From: Capra hircus
Taxonomy: Eukaryota; Chordata; Mammalia; Artiodactyla; Bovidae
Length of the DNA stretch: 64,000 nucleotides
Direction: 5' to 3'
NCBI RefSeq assembly: GCF_001704415.2
Contig: NC_030808.1
Span: 83,422,594-83,486,593 of the forward strand
The position numbers and the translations under genes were made by a program. Of this stretch, positions 1 to 11,279 are shown in pieces (position 1 is the first letter of the stretch; every line of letters begins with the position of its first letter). A model generated the notes under the pieces. The model did no database searches, was not told where the DNA came from, and worked only from the letters and a program-made list of their open reading frames with translations.

Positions 1-688
1 ATCTATTTCCCATGGAGTGATGGGACCAGATGCCATGATCTTAGTTTTCTGAATGTTGAGCTTTAAGCCAACTTTTTCACTCTCCTCTTTTACTTTCATC
101 AAGAAGGTCTTTAGTTCCTCTTCACTTTCTGCCATAAAGGTGGTGTCATCTGCATATCTGAGGTTATTGATATTTCTCCCGGGAATTTTGATTCCAGCTT
201 GTGTTTCTTCCAGTCCAGCGTTTCTCATGATGTACTCTGCATAGAAGTTAAATAAGCAGGGTGGCAATATACAGCCTTGATGTACTCCTTTTCCTATTTG
301 GAACCAGTCTGTTGTTCCATGTCCAGTTCTAACTGTTGCTTCCTGGCCTGCATACAGATTTCTCAAGAGGCAGGTTAGGTGGTCTGGTATTCCCATCTCT
401 TTCAGAATTTTCCACAGTTTATTGTGATCCACACAGTCAAAGGCTTTGGCATAGTCAATAAAGCAGAAATAGATGTTTTTCTGGAACTCTCTTGCTTTTT
501 CCATGATCCAATGGATGTTGGCAATTTGATCTCTGGTTCCTCTACCTTTTCTAAAACCAGCTTGAACATCAGGGAGTTCATGGTTCACGTATTGCTGAAG
601 CCTGGCTTGGAGAATTTTGAGCATTACTTTACTAGCGTGTGAGATGAGTGCAACTGTGCTGTAGTTTGAGCATTCTTTGGCATCATTC
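1..688 (-). repeat. BovB LINE fragment, antisense, cut by window edge
   Basis: The complement encodes the C-terminal half of BovB reverse transcriptase. The + strand here closely parallels 57810-58490, the same region in another minus-strand copy. The homology stops around 'ttctttggcat' near 688, so the copy is 5' truncated. Its 3' part lies before the window. Confidence 0.93.
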
Positions 689-844
689 TGCTTCATCTTT
701 AATATTTTCTTCCTTGTGATTTCTTTTGGCTTGCTTTATTTTTTTTCTTCTGAGTTGAAAACAACTCCCAGAGTTCATAGTTTATATTAGGATTCAGTCT
801 TGGTATTATACATACTTAGGATTTGGACAAATGCATGATGACCT

Positions 845-990
845 ATTGGAGAAGGAAACGGCAACCCATTCCAGTACTCTTGCCTGGAGAATCCCATGGA
901 CAGAGGAGCCTGGTGGGCTACAATCCATGGGGTCACAAAGAGTCAGACACGACTGAGCAACTAACACACACACACACACAAACACACGAT
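845..990 (+). repeat. Bov-A type SINE monomer with (CA)n tail
   Basis: It carries the standard Bov-A body, from 'ttggagaaggaaacgg' through 'cagaggagcctggtggg' to 'agtcagacacgactgagc', then a CA-dinucleotide tail at about 963-987. Orientation is +. Confidence 0.9.
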
Positions 991-999
991 GACCTATAT

Positions 1000-2520
1000 C
1001 CACCATTATAGCGTCATACAGATTAGTTTCACTGACCTAAAAGCCCTCTGTGCTACACCTATTATTCATCTGTCCTATACTCCCACCCCTCAACCCCTAG
1101 CAACTATTGAATTTTACCATCTCCATAGTTTTGCATTGTGCAGAATGTTATATAGTTGTAATCATACAGTATGTAACCTTTTCAGATTGGCTTTTTTCCT
1201 TTAGTAATATGCATTTGTTTCCTTCATGTCTTCCCATGACTTGATAGCTCATTTAGTTTGAATAATAGTTTATTGTCTGGATATACTACAGTTTATCCAT
1301 TCACCTTCTGAAGGATATCTTGTTTGCTTCCAAGTTTTGACGATTATGAATAAAGCTTCTATTAATGGGCTTCCGTGGTGGCTCAGATGGTAGGACTGTG
1401 GACTGAGGAAATGGACAAAGCACAGGTATACAAACTAAGAAATAGCAAACAGAAAAATTAGCACTGAAACCCAAGAAAATTTAAATTTTAGAAATTACTT
1501 TGCATACCTCTATTTAGATAAACTTGAAAACCAAGACAAAAAATAGGTTATTTCCTGGGAATATACAGTTTACCAAAATTGACCTCATTAAAAATATAAA
1601 GTTTAAACAGACTAAAGTCCATAGAGGAAAACAGAAACTAGCTTACTGCCTGCAATGTGGGAGACCCTGGTTCGATCCCTGGATTGGGAAGATCCCTGGA
1701 GAAGGAAATGGCAACCCACTCCAGTACTCTTGCCTGGAAAATTCCATGGATGGAGGAGCCTGGTAGGTTATAGCCCATGGAGTCACAAAGAGTCAGACAC
1801 AACTGAGTGACTTGACTTTCTTTTTTTTCTATTAATGTAAACATCCATGTATGAGTTATTATGTGGACATAGTGTTCAATTCACTTAGGTAAACACCAGG
1901 TAGTTACACTTATTGAATCACATGATATGAGTATGCTTAGTTTTGTAAGAAACTGCCAGACTGTATTTCAAAGTGGCTGTACCATTTTGAATACCCACCA
2001 GAAATAAGTAAGAGTTCACAATGTGAGGATGTGAGTATTCCTTCACATCCTTGCCAAAATTTGATATTGTCAGTGTTTAGGATTTTGGCCATTATAATGG
2101 ATGTATAGTGGAATGTTATTGTTTTAATTTGCAGTTTCCTAATGACATATATTGTCAAACATCTTTTCATATGCTCATTTTCCATCTGCATATATTCTTT
2201 TGTTCAATATCTGTTTTGTGTTTTGCCCAGTTTTTAATTGGGTTGTTTGTTTTCTTATTGTATAATGGTTCTTTATCAGATATATCTTTTGTAAATATTT
2301 TCTTCCAGTTTGTGGCCTCTCTTCTTATTCTCTTAAAGCTAAAAAGTTTTGATTCATTTATTTCCCCCTTTATATTAGCTTTTTATATAGGAATATTGCT
2401 TGCATCTTTGCAATTAGTAAACAAGTTTGGTGGTTTAGGGTTGTTTATAAGGTTCCTAGTTAAGAATACCATGTTATATATAGTTTCTAAATATAGTTTC
2501 TTTTATTAATAAACTTAAAA
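1000..2520 (-). repeat. Ancient L1 3' region, antisense, split by a SINE
   Basis: Degenerate antisense L1 3' sequence (mobile-element style 'tttatccattcacc' and 'tttgcagtttcctaatgac' stretches) runs up to 1356, stops at a composite SINE insertion, and resumes after 1837. No open frame of useful length remains. Confidence 0.65.
1368..1826 (+). mobile_element. Composite Bov-tA / L1 fragment / Bov-tA insertion
   Basis: The 5' end of a Bov-tA SINE (1368 to about 1404, 'gggcttccgtggtggctc') is followed by about 240 bp resembling + strand L1 ORF2 ('tttaccaaaattgacctc'). The rest of a Bov-tA follows (about 1648-1826, 'gcctgcaatgtgggagacc' onward). One 11-bp direct repeat, ttctattaatg, flanks the whole unit at 1357-1367 and 1827-1837. 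Confidence 0.75.
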
Positions 2521-2814
2521 CACTTTTTTTGTTAAGGAAAAGTGTGTGCATCCTAAATTTATTTTTTTGTCATGTAGGATGCTGAATTTTACTCTTGCTT
2601 CTTTTTGCCTTTATCACAGTCACCACCTCTCTTTTCATTTCTTTTTCTCTCCCAGAGCTTTGTCTTTCAAACCCTGTCTCTTTGAGTCCTTCTCTAGTCA
2701 GTGCCCTGATATACCAGGACTCTGTTTTCAGTATTTTTGCACTTAGGGTGTACTTTTCTGGAAAAGTTTTTTATTCCCATTGCCTCTTCTCTTGACTCTC
2801 TGTATGTATTAGTT

Positions 2815-3690
2815 GGAGTTCCTCAGAGAAATAGAACCAAGGATATCTGCATACATACTATGGTTAATTTAGTGTGTTAACTTGACTGGGCTAAGGGATG
2901 CCCATTCAGCTGGCAAAAAATTATTTTCAGATGTGTCTATGAGGATATTTGAGTAGAGTAGATTGCCCTCCCCAGTGTGAGCGGGCATCACCCAGTCCAT
3001 TCAATGCCTGAACAAAACAAAAAAGCAAAGTAAAGGTGAATTCTCTCTCTACTTGAGCTTGGACATCATCTTCTCTTGCCCCTGGACATCAGTGCTCCTG
3101 GATTTTGTGCTTTCAGACTCAGATCAGGCTTTAAGTCATCAGCTCCTCCATTCCATGGCCTTGGACTTGGATTGTTGTACCACCAGTGTTTCTTGTTCTT
3201 TAGCTTGCAGATGACAGATCAAGGAGCTTTTTGGTCACTATAACTACCTGAGCCAATTCTGTAATAAATCTATTTATAAATATATATGTGTGTGTATATA
3301 TATGTTGTTGGTTACATTTCTCTAGGAACCCTGATATGTAGATGTAGCTATTTATTATAAGGCACTGGCTTATACAATTATGGAAGCTCAGAAGGAGACC
3401 CAAGAAGGCCAGTGGTAATAGTTTGAAAGCCTAAAAATCAGAGAGCCAGTTTTTTAGATTCTAGTCTGAGCTTGAAGGCCTGAGAGTCAGAATCACTGAA
3501 GGCGGAAGATCAATGTCCCAGCTCAACAGTGAGATTGAGAGAGAGCATGAATCCTATTGTCCTTCAAATTTTTGTTCTGCTCAGGTCCCAGTGGGTTGAA
3601 TGATGCCCACTCATGTTGCGGAGGGTATTTTGGACAAACCAGGATGGTTGATTACTCTACATTTGACTCAGTCTTATGGCAATGTAGTAT
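2815..3690. repeat. Ancient interspersed repeat with inverted arms, family unresolved
   Basis: Left sequence 'gttcctcagagaaatagaacc' style (2818-2840) is matched in reverse complement near 3316-3340. A second inverted pair joins about 2950-3010 ('gattgccctcccc') and about 3580-3640. The family is common in mammals but I cannot name it with confidence. An AT/TG-rich stretch sits at 3277-3305. Confidence 0.5.
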
Positions 3691-3719
3691 AATTGTAGTT
3701 AGCTAAATATTTTCTATAC

Positions 3720-3815
3720 CTAGGAGGTAGTGGAGGACAGAAGAGCCTGGGGTGTTTCTGCTTCAGTCCATGAGGTTGCAAAGAGCTGGGCACAACTTAG
3801 CAACTGAACAACAAA
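3720..3815 (+). repeat. Bov-A SINE 3' fragment
   Basis: A degraded Bov-A 3' half: 'agaagagcctggggtg', 'cagtccatgaggttgc', 'gggcacaacttagcaac', then an A-rich tail. Confidence 0.75.
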
Positions 3816-3954
3816 TACCAAGCTTACTGAAAAAGGCAATAGAAGATATATTAATGTTAGAGCTTAATTAAGAAACTATGTGCTATATCAACCACAAACT
3901 GATCTGGTATTTTGGGGTCAGAACACATTTACCTCAGTCTCTTACACTCATGTA

Positions 3955-4032
3955 TTGGGTTGGCCAAAGAGTTCTTTTGGGTTTCTGTAAGATGTTAGGG
4001 ATACACCCAAATGAACTTTTTGGTCAACCCAA
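3955..4032. mobile_element. Mariner miniature element (MITE), hairpin
   Basis: The outer 28 bases of the two ends pair with about three mismatches (3955-3982 against 4005-4032; ends ttgggttggcc and ggtcaacccaa). The element is flanked by TA at 3953-3954 and 4033-4034, the mariner target-site duplication. Its length of about 78 bp and its ends match ruminant mariner-derived miniature elements. Confidence 0.88.
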
Positions 4033-4169
4033 TATTATACTTAATCATATTCAAAATTTTGACACATCAAAAATTCAATTATGTTTTTTACAGAATTACT
4101 AAGATTGGAAATGAAGGAATATAGTATCAAAATGTTTTCTATACCAAGATAGTATGAACTTTGTGACTT

Positions 4170-4350
4170 AAGTGTTGCTCTTGAATTCAGAAGATTTGAA
4201 TCTTAACTCTGCATATAATGTATGACTTTGGACAAGTTATTATCATTTTAACCATCTTGAGGATTAGTTTCCTCATTTATAAAGTGGAAATATTATCACC
4301 AACCTGACTGTGAGGGTGGTTGTTAGGATTATATTAAATGGTATTTATGC
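4170..4350 (+). repeat. MIR SINE
   Basis: Ordered MIR landmarks are present in degenerate form: 'tgactttggacaagtt', 'gtttcctcatttataaag', 'gtggttgttaggatta'. Confidence 0.75.
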
Positions 4351-5034
4351 AGCTAACTAAGATCATACGATCTTAGTGTTAACAAGAACAATAAGGATTA
4401 AAACAGCCAAGTGTTACCTAAATAAATACATGGTCTAGAAACCCCATTTCTTGTGCATTTGGTTTAGTTGAGGTTTTGATTCTTTTGTTGAACCAGCTGG
4501 GGTAGAAAAATAATCCCTTCAGTAGCTGATACAATTTTCATGTTGTTTAGAATGCATTCTTTATGCGAGGGATTATATTCAAAACTATTGTCATGATTCA
4601 TTAACTCTTATTTCTGAACTATTGCCTGTACACAATTGTGTCAGAAGACACTGTTCTTTATCTTCCCAGCAGATCCCGTCCTCTTTACTCAAGATGCTCT
4701 GGTCTTGGGCTTTGGCGTGCAGGGAACTGAGGAGCATTTGCCTTCAACCTGGCTGGGGAAGCCACAGGGAGGGTAGGCGGGGAGTTGTTTATTTCATAGA
4801 TCAAAGAACATCCTGTGTTTATGTACTATATTATATTTACTGAGCCTCTCCCAGTTCCACCTCACTTAAAGAAGTGGTTGAAGCTTCACTTCAACCCTTG
4901 GAGCATTAAATTGAATAATTTTTTGTTTTAAAGGAAAAAGAAGAGACATAGGAAACACTAGTAACAGCAAAATATACAAAATAAAACTGCCAGAAGATAC
5001 AAGCAGATTTGCTGTAAGAAAAAACTGAAGGGGC

Positions 5035-5265
5035 ACCCTGGGATGGGGTTAAGAGCATAAACACTGCTATCAGAGAGCTCTGACTTTGAAATCCAGTTTT
5101 GCTAGTATGATGGCAGGCAAGTTATTTTATTTCTACCAGCCTTTGTTTCCTCATCTGTAAAATGGAGATAATAATATCTATTTCATAAGATGAAGTGAGA
5201 TAAAACATAAATATGCCTGACAACTGATAGAAACTCAAGATACACATAGCTATAATTGTTTAAGA
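5035..5265 (+). repeat. MIR SINE
   Basis: Good MIR match in + orientation: 'ggttaagagcataaacac', 'tttcctcatctgtaaaatg', 'gagataataatatct', followed by the weaker 3' part. Confidence 0.85.
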
Positions 5266-5796
5266 TTATTGTTGTTATTAATGTTATTAATTTGTTAATA
5301 ACAAGTTATTGTTGTTTGTTTTTGCTCTACTACAGAATGGTTTTGGTCATTGTTGTATGCCCTTTGATCAGTGCCTGATACCTATTGTGCACTCGCTAAG
5401 TTTGGTCTTTTTTAAAAAGTTATATAATATTTTTCCTTTTTCACAACTTGAATTTATTGAATTCCTTGGGTTTTTAAGCTAAGTTATAATTTATATAAAG
5501 TATACACATGTCAACTGTATAGCTTGATGAATATATACCTATCTATACACTATGTAACAATTGGAAAGTTTTCCTCCTGAAAAGAAGGTTTCTTTTCTAT
5601 CAATATCTGCATTCCTACTCCTTCTCTTCCCCAAGTTGACTAGAAAAAATTAGAAAATATTTAGAAGCCAAGCAACCACCTCTAAACAATCCATAAACTA
5701 AAGAAGAAATCATAAAGGAAACTAGAAAGCATTTTTAGCTGAACAATAATGAAAAGAGTATATCAACATTTATGTGATGTAGCTAAAACAGTGTTT

Positions 5797-6211
5797 CAGT
5801 TCAGTTCAGTCTCTCAGTTGTGTCCGACTCTTTGCGACCCCATGGACTGCATCATGCCAGGCTTCCCTGTCCATTACCAATTCTGGGAGCTCACTCAAAC
5901 TCATGTCCATTGAGTCGGTGATGCCATCCAACCATCTCATCCTGTCGTACCATTCTCCTCCATCCTTCAGTCTTCCCCAGCATCAGGATCTTTCCCAGTG
6001 AGTCAGTTCTTCGCATCAGGTGGCCAAAGTATTGGAGCTTCAGCTTCAGCATCAGTTCTTCCAATAAATATTCAAGACTGCTTTCCTTTAGGATTGACTG
6101 GTTTAATCTCCTTGCAGTCCAAGGGACTTTCAAGAGTCTTCTCCAATACCACAGTTCAAAAGCATCAATTCTTTGGCGCTCAGCTTTCTTTATGGTCCAA
6201 CTCTCACAAAG
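5797..6211 (-). repeat. BovB LINE 3' end, antisense
   Basis: It starts with the inverted BovB tail ('cagttcagttcagtctctc') and continues into the reverse complement of the C-terminal BovB ORF. An 8-bp repeat, cagtgttt, flanks it at 5789-5796 and 6212-6219, so it is a 5'-truncated insertion of about 415 bp. Confidence 0.88.
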
Positions 6212-6239
6212 CAGTGTTTAAGAGGGAATTATAGCTTTA

Positions 6240-6456
6240 AATGGCTACCTGGTGGCTCAGTGGTAAAGAATTCACCTAACAATGCAAGAGATATGGGTTA
6301 AACCCCTGGGTCAGGAAGATTCCCTGCAGAAGGAAATGGCAACCCACTCCAGTATTCTTACCTGGAAAATCCCATGAACAGAGGAGCCTGGCTGGCTATA
6401 GCCCAGGGTGTCACAAGGAGTCAGACAGGACTGAGCTACTGAGTGCACACACATAG
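6240..6456 (+). repeat. Bov-tA SINE
   Basis: A tRNA-derived head ('ctggtggctcagtggtaaag') is followed by the Bov-A body ('gaaggaaatggcaaccc', 'cagaggagcctggctgg'). This is a + strand copy. Confidence 0.9.
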
Positions 6457-6549
6457 CTTTAAGTACTTATAATAATAGAGAAGAAATTTTTAAAATCAGT
6501 GATATAATTTTCTACCTTAAGAAGTTAAAATACACTGACAGTTAAATCC

Positions 6550-6633
6550 AAAGAAAAGAAAAGGAAGGAGATTGGAAAAAAAGAAAGAAAAAGAAAGGAA
6601 GGAAGGAAGGAAGAGGGAGGCAGGGAGGGAGTT
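6550..6633. repeat. Polypurine (GGAA)-rich low-complexity tract
   Basis: About 80 bases are almost all purine on the + strand, with GAAA and GGAA units ('ggaaggaaggaagg' at its core) and a GGGA end. Confidence 0.9.
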
Positions 6634-7011
6634 GGAAATAAAACAGAATAATAGAGTTCCAATTTAATTCCATAGTGATCAGAAGTACAACCTGTATGAT
6701 TGCAATTCTTTAAAATGTGTTGAATTTTGCTTTGTGGCCGGGGACAATGGATAATGGACTATTTGATGAATGTCCTATATACATTTGAAAAGAACAGATA
6801 CTGAATTCTTCAAAGTCAAATCTATATCCCTGGTGATTTTTTGGCTATTTGTATGATCTTAAAGTGTCTCCAAAGATTCTCACTTTCTGAGTTGAAAATT
6901 TTACATATACACACACATACAAACACACAAATATATAAATTCATTTTTCAAATTCCAGCATTCTGGTTTCAGAATCTGTGCTCATAACTACTTCATGATT
7001 GGTATTGTTCA

Positions 7012-7205
7012 GGCTTCCCTGGTGGCTCACCTGTAAAAAATCTGCCTGCAATACGGGAGACCTGAGTTTGATCCCTGGGTTGTGAAGATCCCCTGGAGAA
7101 GGGAAAGGCTGCCCACTCTAGTATTCTGGCCTGGAGAACTCCATGGACTGTATAGTTCATGGGGTTGCCGAGCTGGACACGACTGAGTGACTTTCACTTT
7201 CACTT
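7012..7205 (+). repeat. Bov-tA SINE
   Basis: A complete head 'ggcttccctggtggctcacc', the body, and a 3' end 'gactgagtgactttcac' with a repeated TTTCAC tail. Confidence 0.92.
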
Positions 7206-7330
7206 TCTCATCTTACAGATAAGGGAATAGGGTTAGAGAGGTTAGGTGATTGCCCCACATCTCAGCGCTAGTAAAGTGGCAGCACTAGGATTTGAACTAG
7301 GTTTCAAAGCTCTTGCTCTTTCCTCCCATC
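7206..7330 (-). repeat. MIR SINE, antisense
   Basis: Reverse-complement MIR landmarks: 'catcttacagataaggg', 'gaggttaggtgattgccc', 'aggatttgaactaggt'. Confidence 0.82.
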
Positions 7331-7967
7331 CATAATTTCCTCCCAAAGAGAGAGAAGAAAAATGTTTTCCCTTATAGGACTTTAGTTTTTAAAAATTTTG
7401 TGAGAATTTTGTGGTGACTTCAGAGGGGACCAAACAGGCTTTTTTGTTCTTAATGAAGTTGCTATCTCCTTGTACTTACAGTTTTGTGGCCATTTATGAC
7501 CAGGCTCTGGAAAGGAGCTGTTTTTCCCATTGACGTGTGTTATTTCCGAACATCTGTGGGACTGACTTCTAGGGAAGCATGTTGATAGCTCCATGAGCAT
7601 CACTCTTAGGAGTGGAAAGATAGCAGAGCTTGACCTCAAGGTCCTCTGTCTACACTGGGACATGTGGTGCTCAACTTACCTGAATCCTTCTGCTTGTTGA
7701 GGGTTTCATACATTTGCCAGCTAGAAATAGAACCCTTGAGAGGATTTGAGACATGAAATATTTCTGCCTTGTGAAGGCTGCCAGGTGAGATGAGAGGGAG
7801 CCAGTTCCTTTCTTGGGGAAGTCAGACCTGGTTATCCCCTCATGCTCTGCAGGGCATTTACACAGCAAGCCTGGAGTGACATGGAGGCAGTGGAATCATT
7901 CTGCTGAGGGAGCCCAACAGAATCCATGTGTTTCATTGTCTCTGATACTGACCACCCTTTTTTGCAG

Positions 7968-8058
7968 TGTGGAGGCTGCCAGCATCGGGTTCGTCATTGT
8001 TATTGACAGACGAAGGGACAAGTGGAGCTCCATAAAAGCATCCTTGACACGAATAGCT
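7968..8058 (+). CDS. MCF2L2: MCF2L2 exon A (Sec14/CRAL-TRIO domain)
   Basis: The exon is 91 bp. It follows a pyrimidine-rich tract ending tttgcag and has donor gtaaat. It opens with the last base of a split codon, then codes 30 residues beginning VEAASIGF and including IDRRRDKWSS. This is the central beta-strand and helix part of the Sec14-like domain, which in DBL-family exchange factors binds phosphoinositides and helps autoinhibition (family knowledge). It ends in phase 0. The exon carrying the domain's N-terminal part was not found in 1-7967, so the gene's 5' end lies before this window. Confidence 0.93.
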
Positions 8059-9302
8059 GTAAATATTTATTTTTATATTTTATTATAAAGATAATTTAAA
8101 CTATCTATTCAACTATTTCGCATCAAAATCACCAGGAAGTAGCAGTTATTTTATGCCAAGTTTGGGAAGGTCTTTGTAGCAGGGGCTGTTGTGTCACGTC
8201 CATATCCTCTCTGCTGCCCGAAGGTCACTTGCAGACCATTCCTGAGCATGAGTCTCTCTACCTTCTTGACCTTTCTGGTCACTGGAGAGGAGCAGGTAGA
8301 GAGTGCTGGGAAGCTAATGCTCCAGGAGTGACCTGCAACTACTGCGTTATGGGCATTAGTGGACAAACACCCCAGCATTTGCACCCCTTAGTGGGGCAGT
8401 TCTGAGATATATTTGACACAGAATTTCAGAAGACCCAGCCCTTCTTGCCCATAGCAGTTCCTCTCATTGATACACTGGCTGTCTAGCCATCCTGTCTCAC
8501 CATCACCCTATACTCCTAACTGTTTCCTGGGGTCACCTCTTTAGTAAACTCTTGAGACCCAAATCCTCATTTTAAGGTTTGCTTTGGGGATCACTTAATT
8601 TTACGACAATCTTCATTTTAGTATTCAAATTATTTTTTCACAAATTCAAAAGACACTAGCAAAATCAGACAGTATATGACATGAGCTTGCTTTTAGCATT
8701 AAATTGCACAACCTTGGATTGTTTTCCTTTTCCATCTTATTAGTCTGATTTTTACCCCTATTTATTCCCTTCCAGCAAGTGTATGCATCCTTTCCCTGTA
8801 GGGACCTCAGACCAAGGATTCAGCCACATGAACTCAGCCACAGACAGTTGACAGTGCCCATGACTCTTCAAAAGGTCTGGCTCTAGAGAGTTCTGGTTTC
8901 CCAGGGTTCATAGATAATACTTGAATCATCTGATACTTGAGTCTAATTTGTCCAAGAATTACACTGATCACCTTTATGTGTAAAAGAAGCTGTAGTGCTG
9001 GGATCAAAAATATGACTACCAGTCAGAGTCTCTTCATGTGCTTGTTAAAGATACAGATATCTGAACTTTATCCCAGTCCTAATGAGTCAGAATATTCCAG
9101 GGTAAAAGCCAGGTTATTTTTTAATAAACACTTCAGGAGGTTGTTCTTGAGAACTCCTGAAAGAATGGAAAACCATGAGCAATGGGAAACTTGGATTCCC
9201 AATTTTGCCACTAAGTTGTTAAATGAACCTGTTTTCTCATTACTCAGGCCCTTACCTCAAGATGAGAGCAATGCTTCTTGAGAGCAACTTAGCAATAAGA
9301 TG
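8059..9302. other. Intron after exon A, mostly unassigned sequence
   Basis: The first 1.2 kb of this intron shows no repeat or coding signal I can name, apart from AT-rich stretches just after the donor. Confidence 0.6.
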
Positions 9303-9584
9303 CCTTGCTGCTGCTACTGCTAAGTCGCTTCAGTTGTGTCCGACTCTGTGCGACCCCATAGATGGCAGCCCACCAGGCTCCTCTGTCCCTGGGATTCTCC
9401 AGGCAAGAATACTGGAGTGGGTTGCCATTTCCTTCTCCAATGCATGAAAGTGAAAAGTGAAAATGAAGTCGCTCAGTCGTGTTTGACTCTTCGTGACCCC
9501 ATGGACTGCAGCCTACCAGGCTCCTCTGCCCATGGGATTTTGCAGGCAAGAATACTGGAGTGGGGTGCCATTGCCTTCTCCAAA
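9303..9584 (-). repeat. Bov-A2 SINE (dimer), antisense
   Basis: Two Bov-A units in reverse complement are joined by the linker 'gcatgaaagtgaaaagtg'. The copy begins with 'ctgctgctactgctaagtcg' and ends 'ccattgccttctcc'. This family is typical of bovids. Confidence 0.95.
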
Positions 9585-9639
9585 TAAGATGCCCTAGGAA
9601 CCCTTAAAATACTAAATCTTTGACAGAAATTATTCTAGG

Positions 9640-10095
9640 AAGCTAGAAGAATGTTCCAAAATGTATAAAGATTTCATTTTACTGTTATTTATGATAGTAA
9701 AAGTATGGAGGAGTCTAAATTACTAACAATAAGGGATTGTTTGAATAAATTGCACACCCATAAAAACATTCCAAGGAATTTTTAATATCAGGAATAAAAG
9801 CTCATGGGATAATACTAAGTTAAAAGGCAGATTGCAAAATATTACTACAGTTTGAGTTTATGATAAAGATATTTAAGCCAAGAAAATGGCCTAGAAGTGA
9901 AGGACAGGGAAACCTGGTATGCTACAGTCCATGGGATCACAAAGAGTCAGACATAATGTAGTAACTAAACAACAAAAAAATTAGATTGAAATATTAAGAG
10001 TGGCTATGAAATCATGGGTGGTTTTCTTATTCTAATATATACTTTATTATAAATTTCTGAATTTTTCTATAAAGAGTGTAAATTATTTTTTTAAT
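9640..10095 (+). repeat. Ancient L1 3' remnant with embedded Bov-A fragment
   Basis: Degenerate L1-like 3' sequence ('gggattgtttgaataaattg') is interrupted at about 9895-9975 by a Bov-A 3' piece ('tccatgggatcacaaagag'). Confidence 0.6.
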
Positions 10096-10297
10096 CAGAA
10101 AAAATTTTTTGTTTGGTTAATTTGTTTTTTAAGGAGAGGTTTGGATTATATGAGCAGTAAGATCTCTTTCAGCTGTGAAATATATTCTAATTCTTAGGCA
10201 TCCAGGGTGTCCACTTTAACTTTGTCATCTATAATCTTGGGCAAGAGGAGACTGATTGATATGACATTTGCATTGACACTTTTTATGATCCTTCCAG

Positions 10298-10417
10298 GTA
10301 GCATTTCCAGGAAACTTGCAGCTCATATTCATTCTTCGTCCATCTCGCTTTATCCAGAGAACATTCACTGACATTGGCATTAAGTACTATAGAGATGAAT
10401 TTAAAATGAAAGTGCCG
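10298..10417 (+). CDS. MCF2L2: MCF2L2 exon B (Sec14/CRAL-TRIO domain)
   Basis: The exon is 120 bp, exactly 40 codons, phase 0 at both ends, with acceptor cttccag and a near-consensus donor gtaagc. It encodes fragment residues 31-70, from VAFPGNLQL to KMKVP, and contains ILRPSRFIQRTFTDIG, a signature stretch of DBL-family Sec14 domains. It reads directly on from exon A. Because it is phase-symmetric, skipping it would keep the frame but remove a core strand and helix of the lipid-binding fold. Confidence 0.95.
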
Positions 10418-10439
10418 GTAAGCATGACCTTTTTGTCTT

Positions 10440-10760
10440 GTCTGCATTTATTTAGGGCATGGGGAGAAGATAGAACATGAGCTTGTTTCTAAGGAAGGTA
10501 GAGAAAGAGGAGGGCATTCTAGGCAGAGGGGAATGGCATGTGTAAGGACATGGAAGCAGGAAACACACACTTTATGTGAAGTCCATGGGGAAGCCCCATT
10601 CTTGTTGGAATTACATATAGGATAATCTGGAAGAAAAGGTAAGGCACATGGTATATGTCTTAAGTATAAGGACAGAAGGTCTAGATTTAATTCAGTAAGC
10701 AATGGGGGTCCATGAAGGTTTTTGAGTTGGGTAGTGACTTGGGTAAAGGAGTACTGGAAT
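10440..10760 (+). repeat. L2-like ancient LINE remnant
   Basis: Purine-biased sequence such as 'ggcattctaggcagaggg' and 'ggcatgtgtaaggacatgg' is typical of the L2 3' region. It is degenerate and its ends are uncertain. Confidence 0.6.
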
Positions 10761-10937
10761 TATATAAATCCAGAGGTATTATGTAAAAGATGGTATCCAA
10801 GACTGTACAAAGAGATTGAAAAAGGAAGAGAAATTCTAATAGTATGAGTAAAGGAAAATAAGGATCTAAAATATGGGGATGAAAAATATAGATAACTGTG
10901 AGTAAAAATTAAAACCAACCTTGTGATATGCATACGA

Positions 10938-11246
10938 GTGAAAGTGAAAGTCACTCAGTTGTGTCCAACTCGTTGTGATCCCATGGACTGTACAGTCCAT
11001 GGAATTCTCAAGGCCAGAATACTCAAGGCCTTCCCCTTCTCCAGGGGATCTTCCCAACCCAGGGATCAAACCCAGGTCTCCCACATTGCAGGTGGATTCT
11101 TTACCAGCTGAACCACAAGGGAAGCACAAAAATACTGGTGTGGGTAGCCTATCTCTTCTCCAGGGGATCTTCCCAACCCAGGAATTGAACTGGGGTCTCC
11201 TGCATTGCAGATAGATTCTTTACCAACTGAGCTATCAGGGAAGCCC
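10938..11246 (-). repeat. Two Bov-tA SINEs in tandem, antisense
   Basis: A near-complete antisense Bov-tA (10938 to about 11128, head at 'caagggaagc') is followed at once by a second, shorter copy (about 11129-11246, ending 'ctatcagggaagccc'). Confidence 0.88.
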
Positions 11247-11279
11247 ATGCAAAAAAGGAAAACTAATTAAAATGACAAG

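Noticed and set aside
7012..7205. tRNA gene (tRNA-like box sequences in SINE heads)
   Set aside because: These are Bov-tA and CHR SINE heads with degraded tRNA structure, not functional tRNA genes.
1..7967. An exon for the N-terminal half of the Sec14 domain
   Set aside because: I looked for coding sequence matching the expected stretch before VEAASIG and found none next to splice sites; it must lie upstream of the window.
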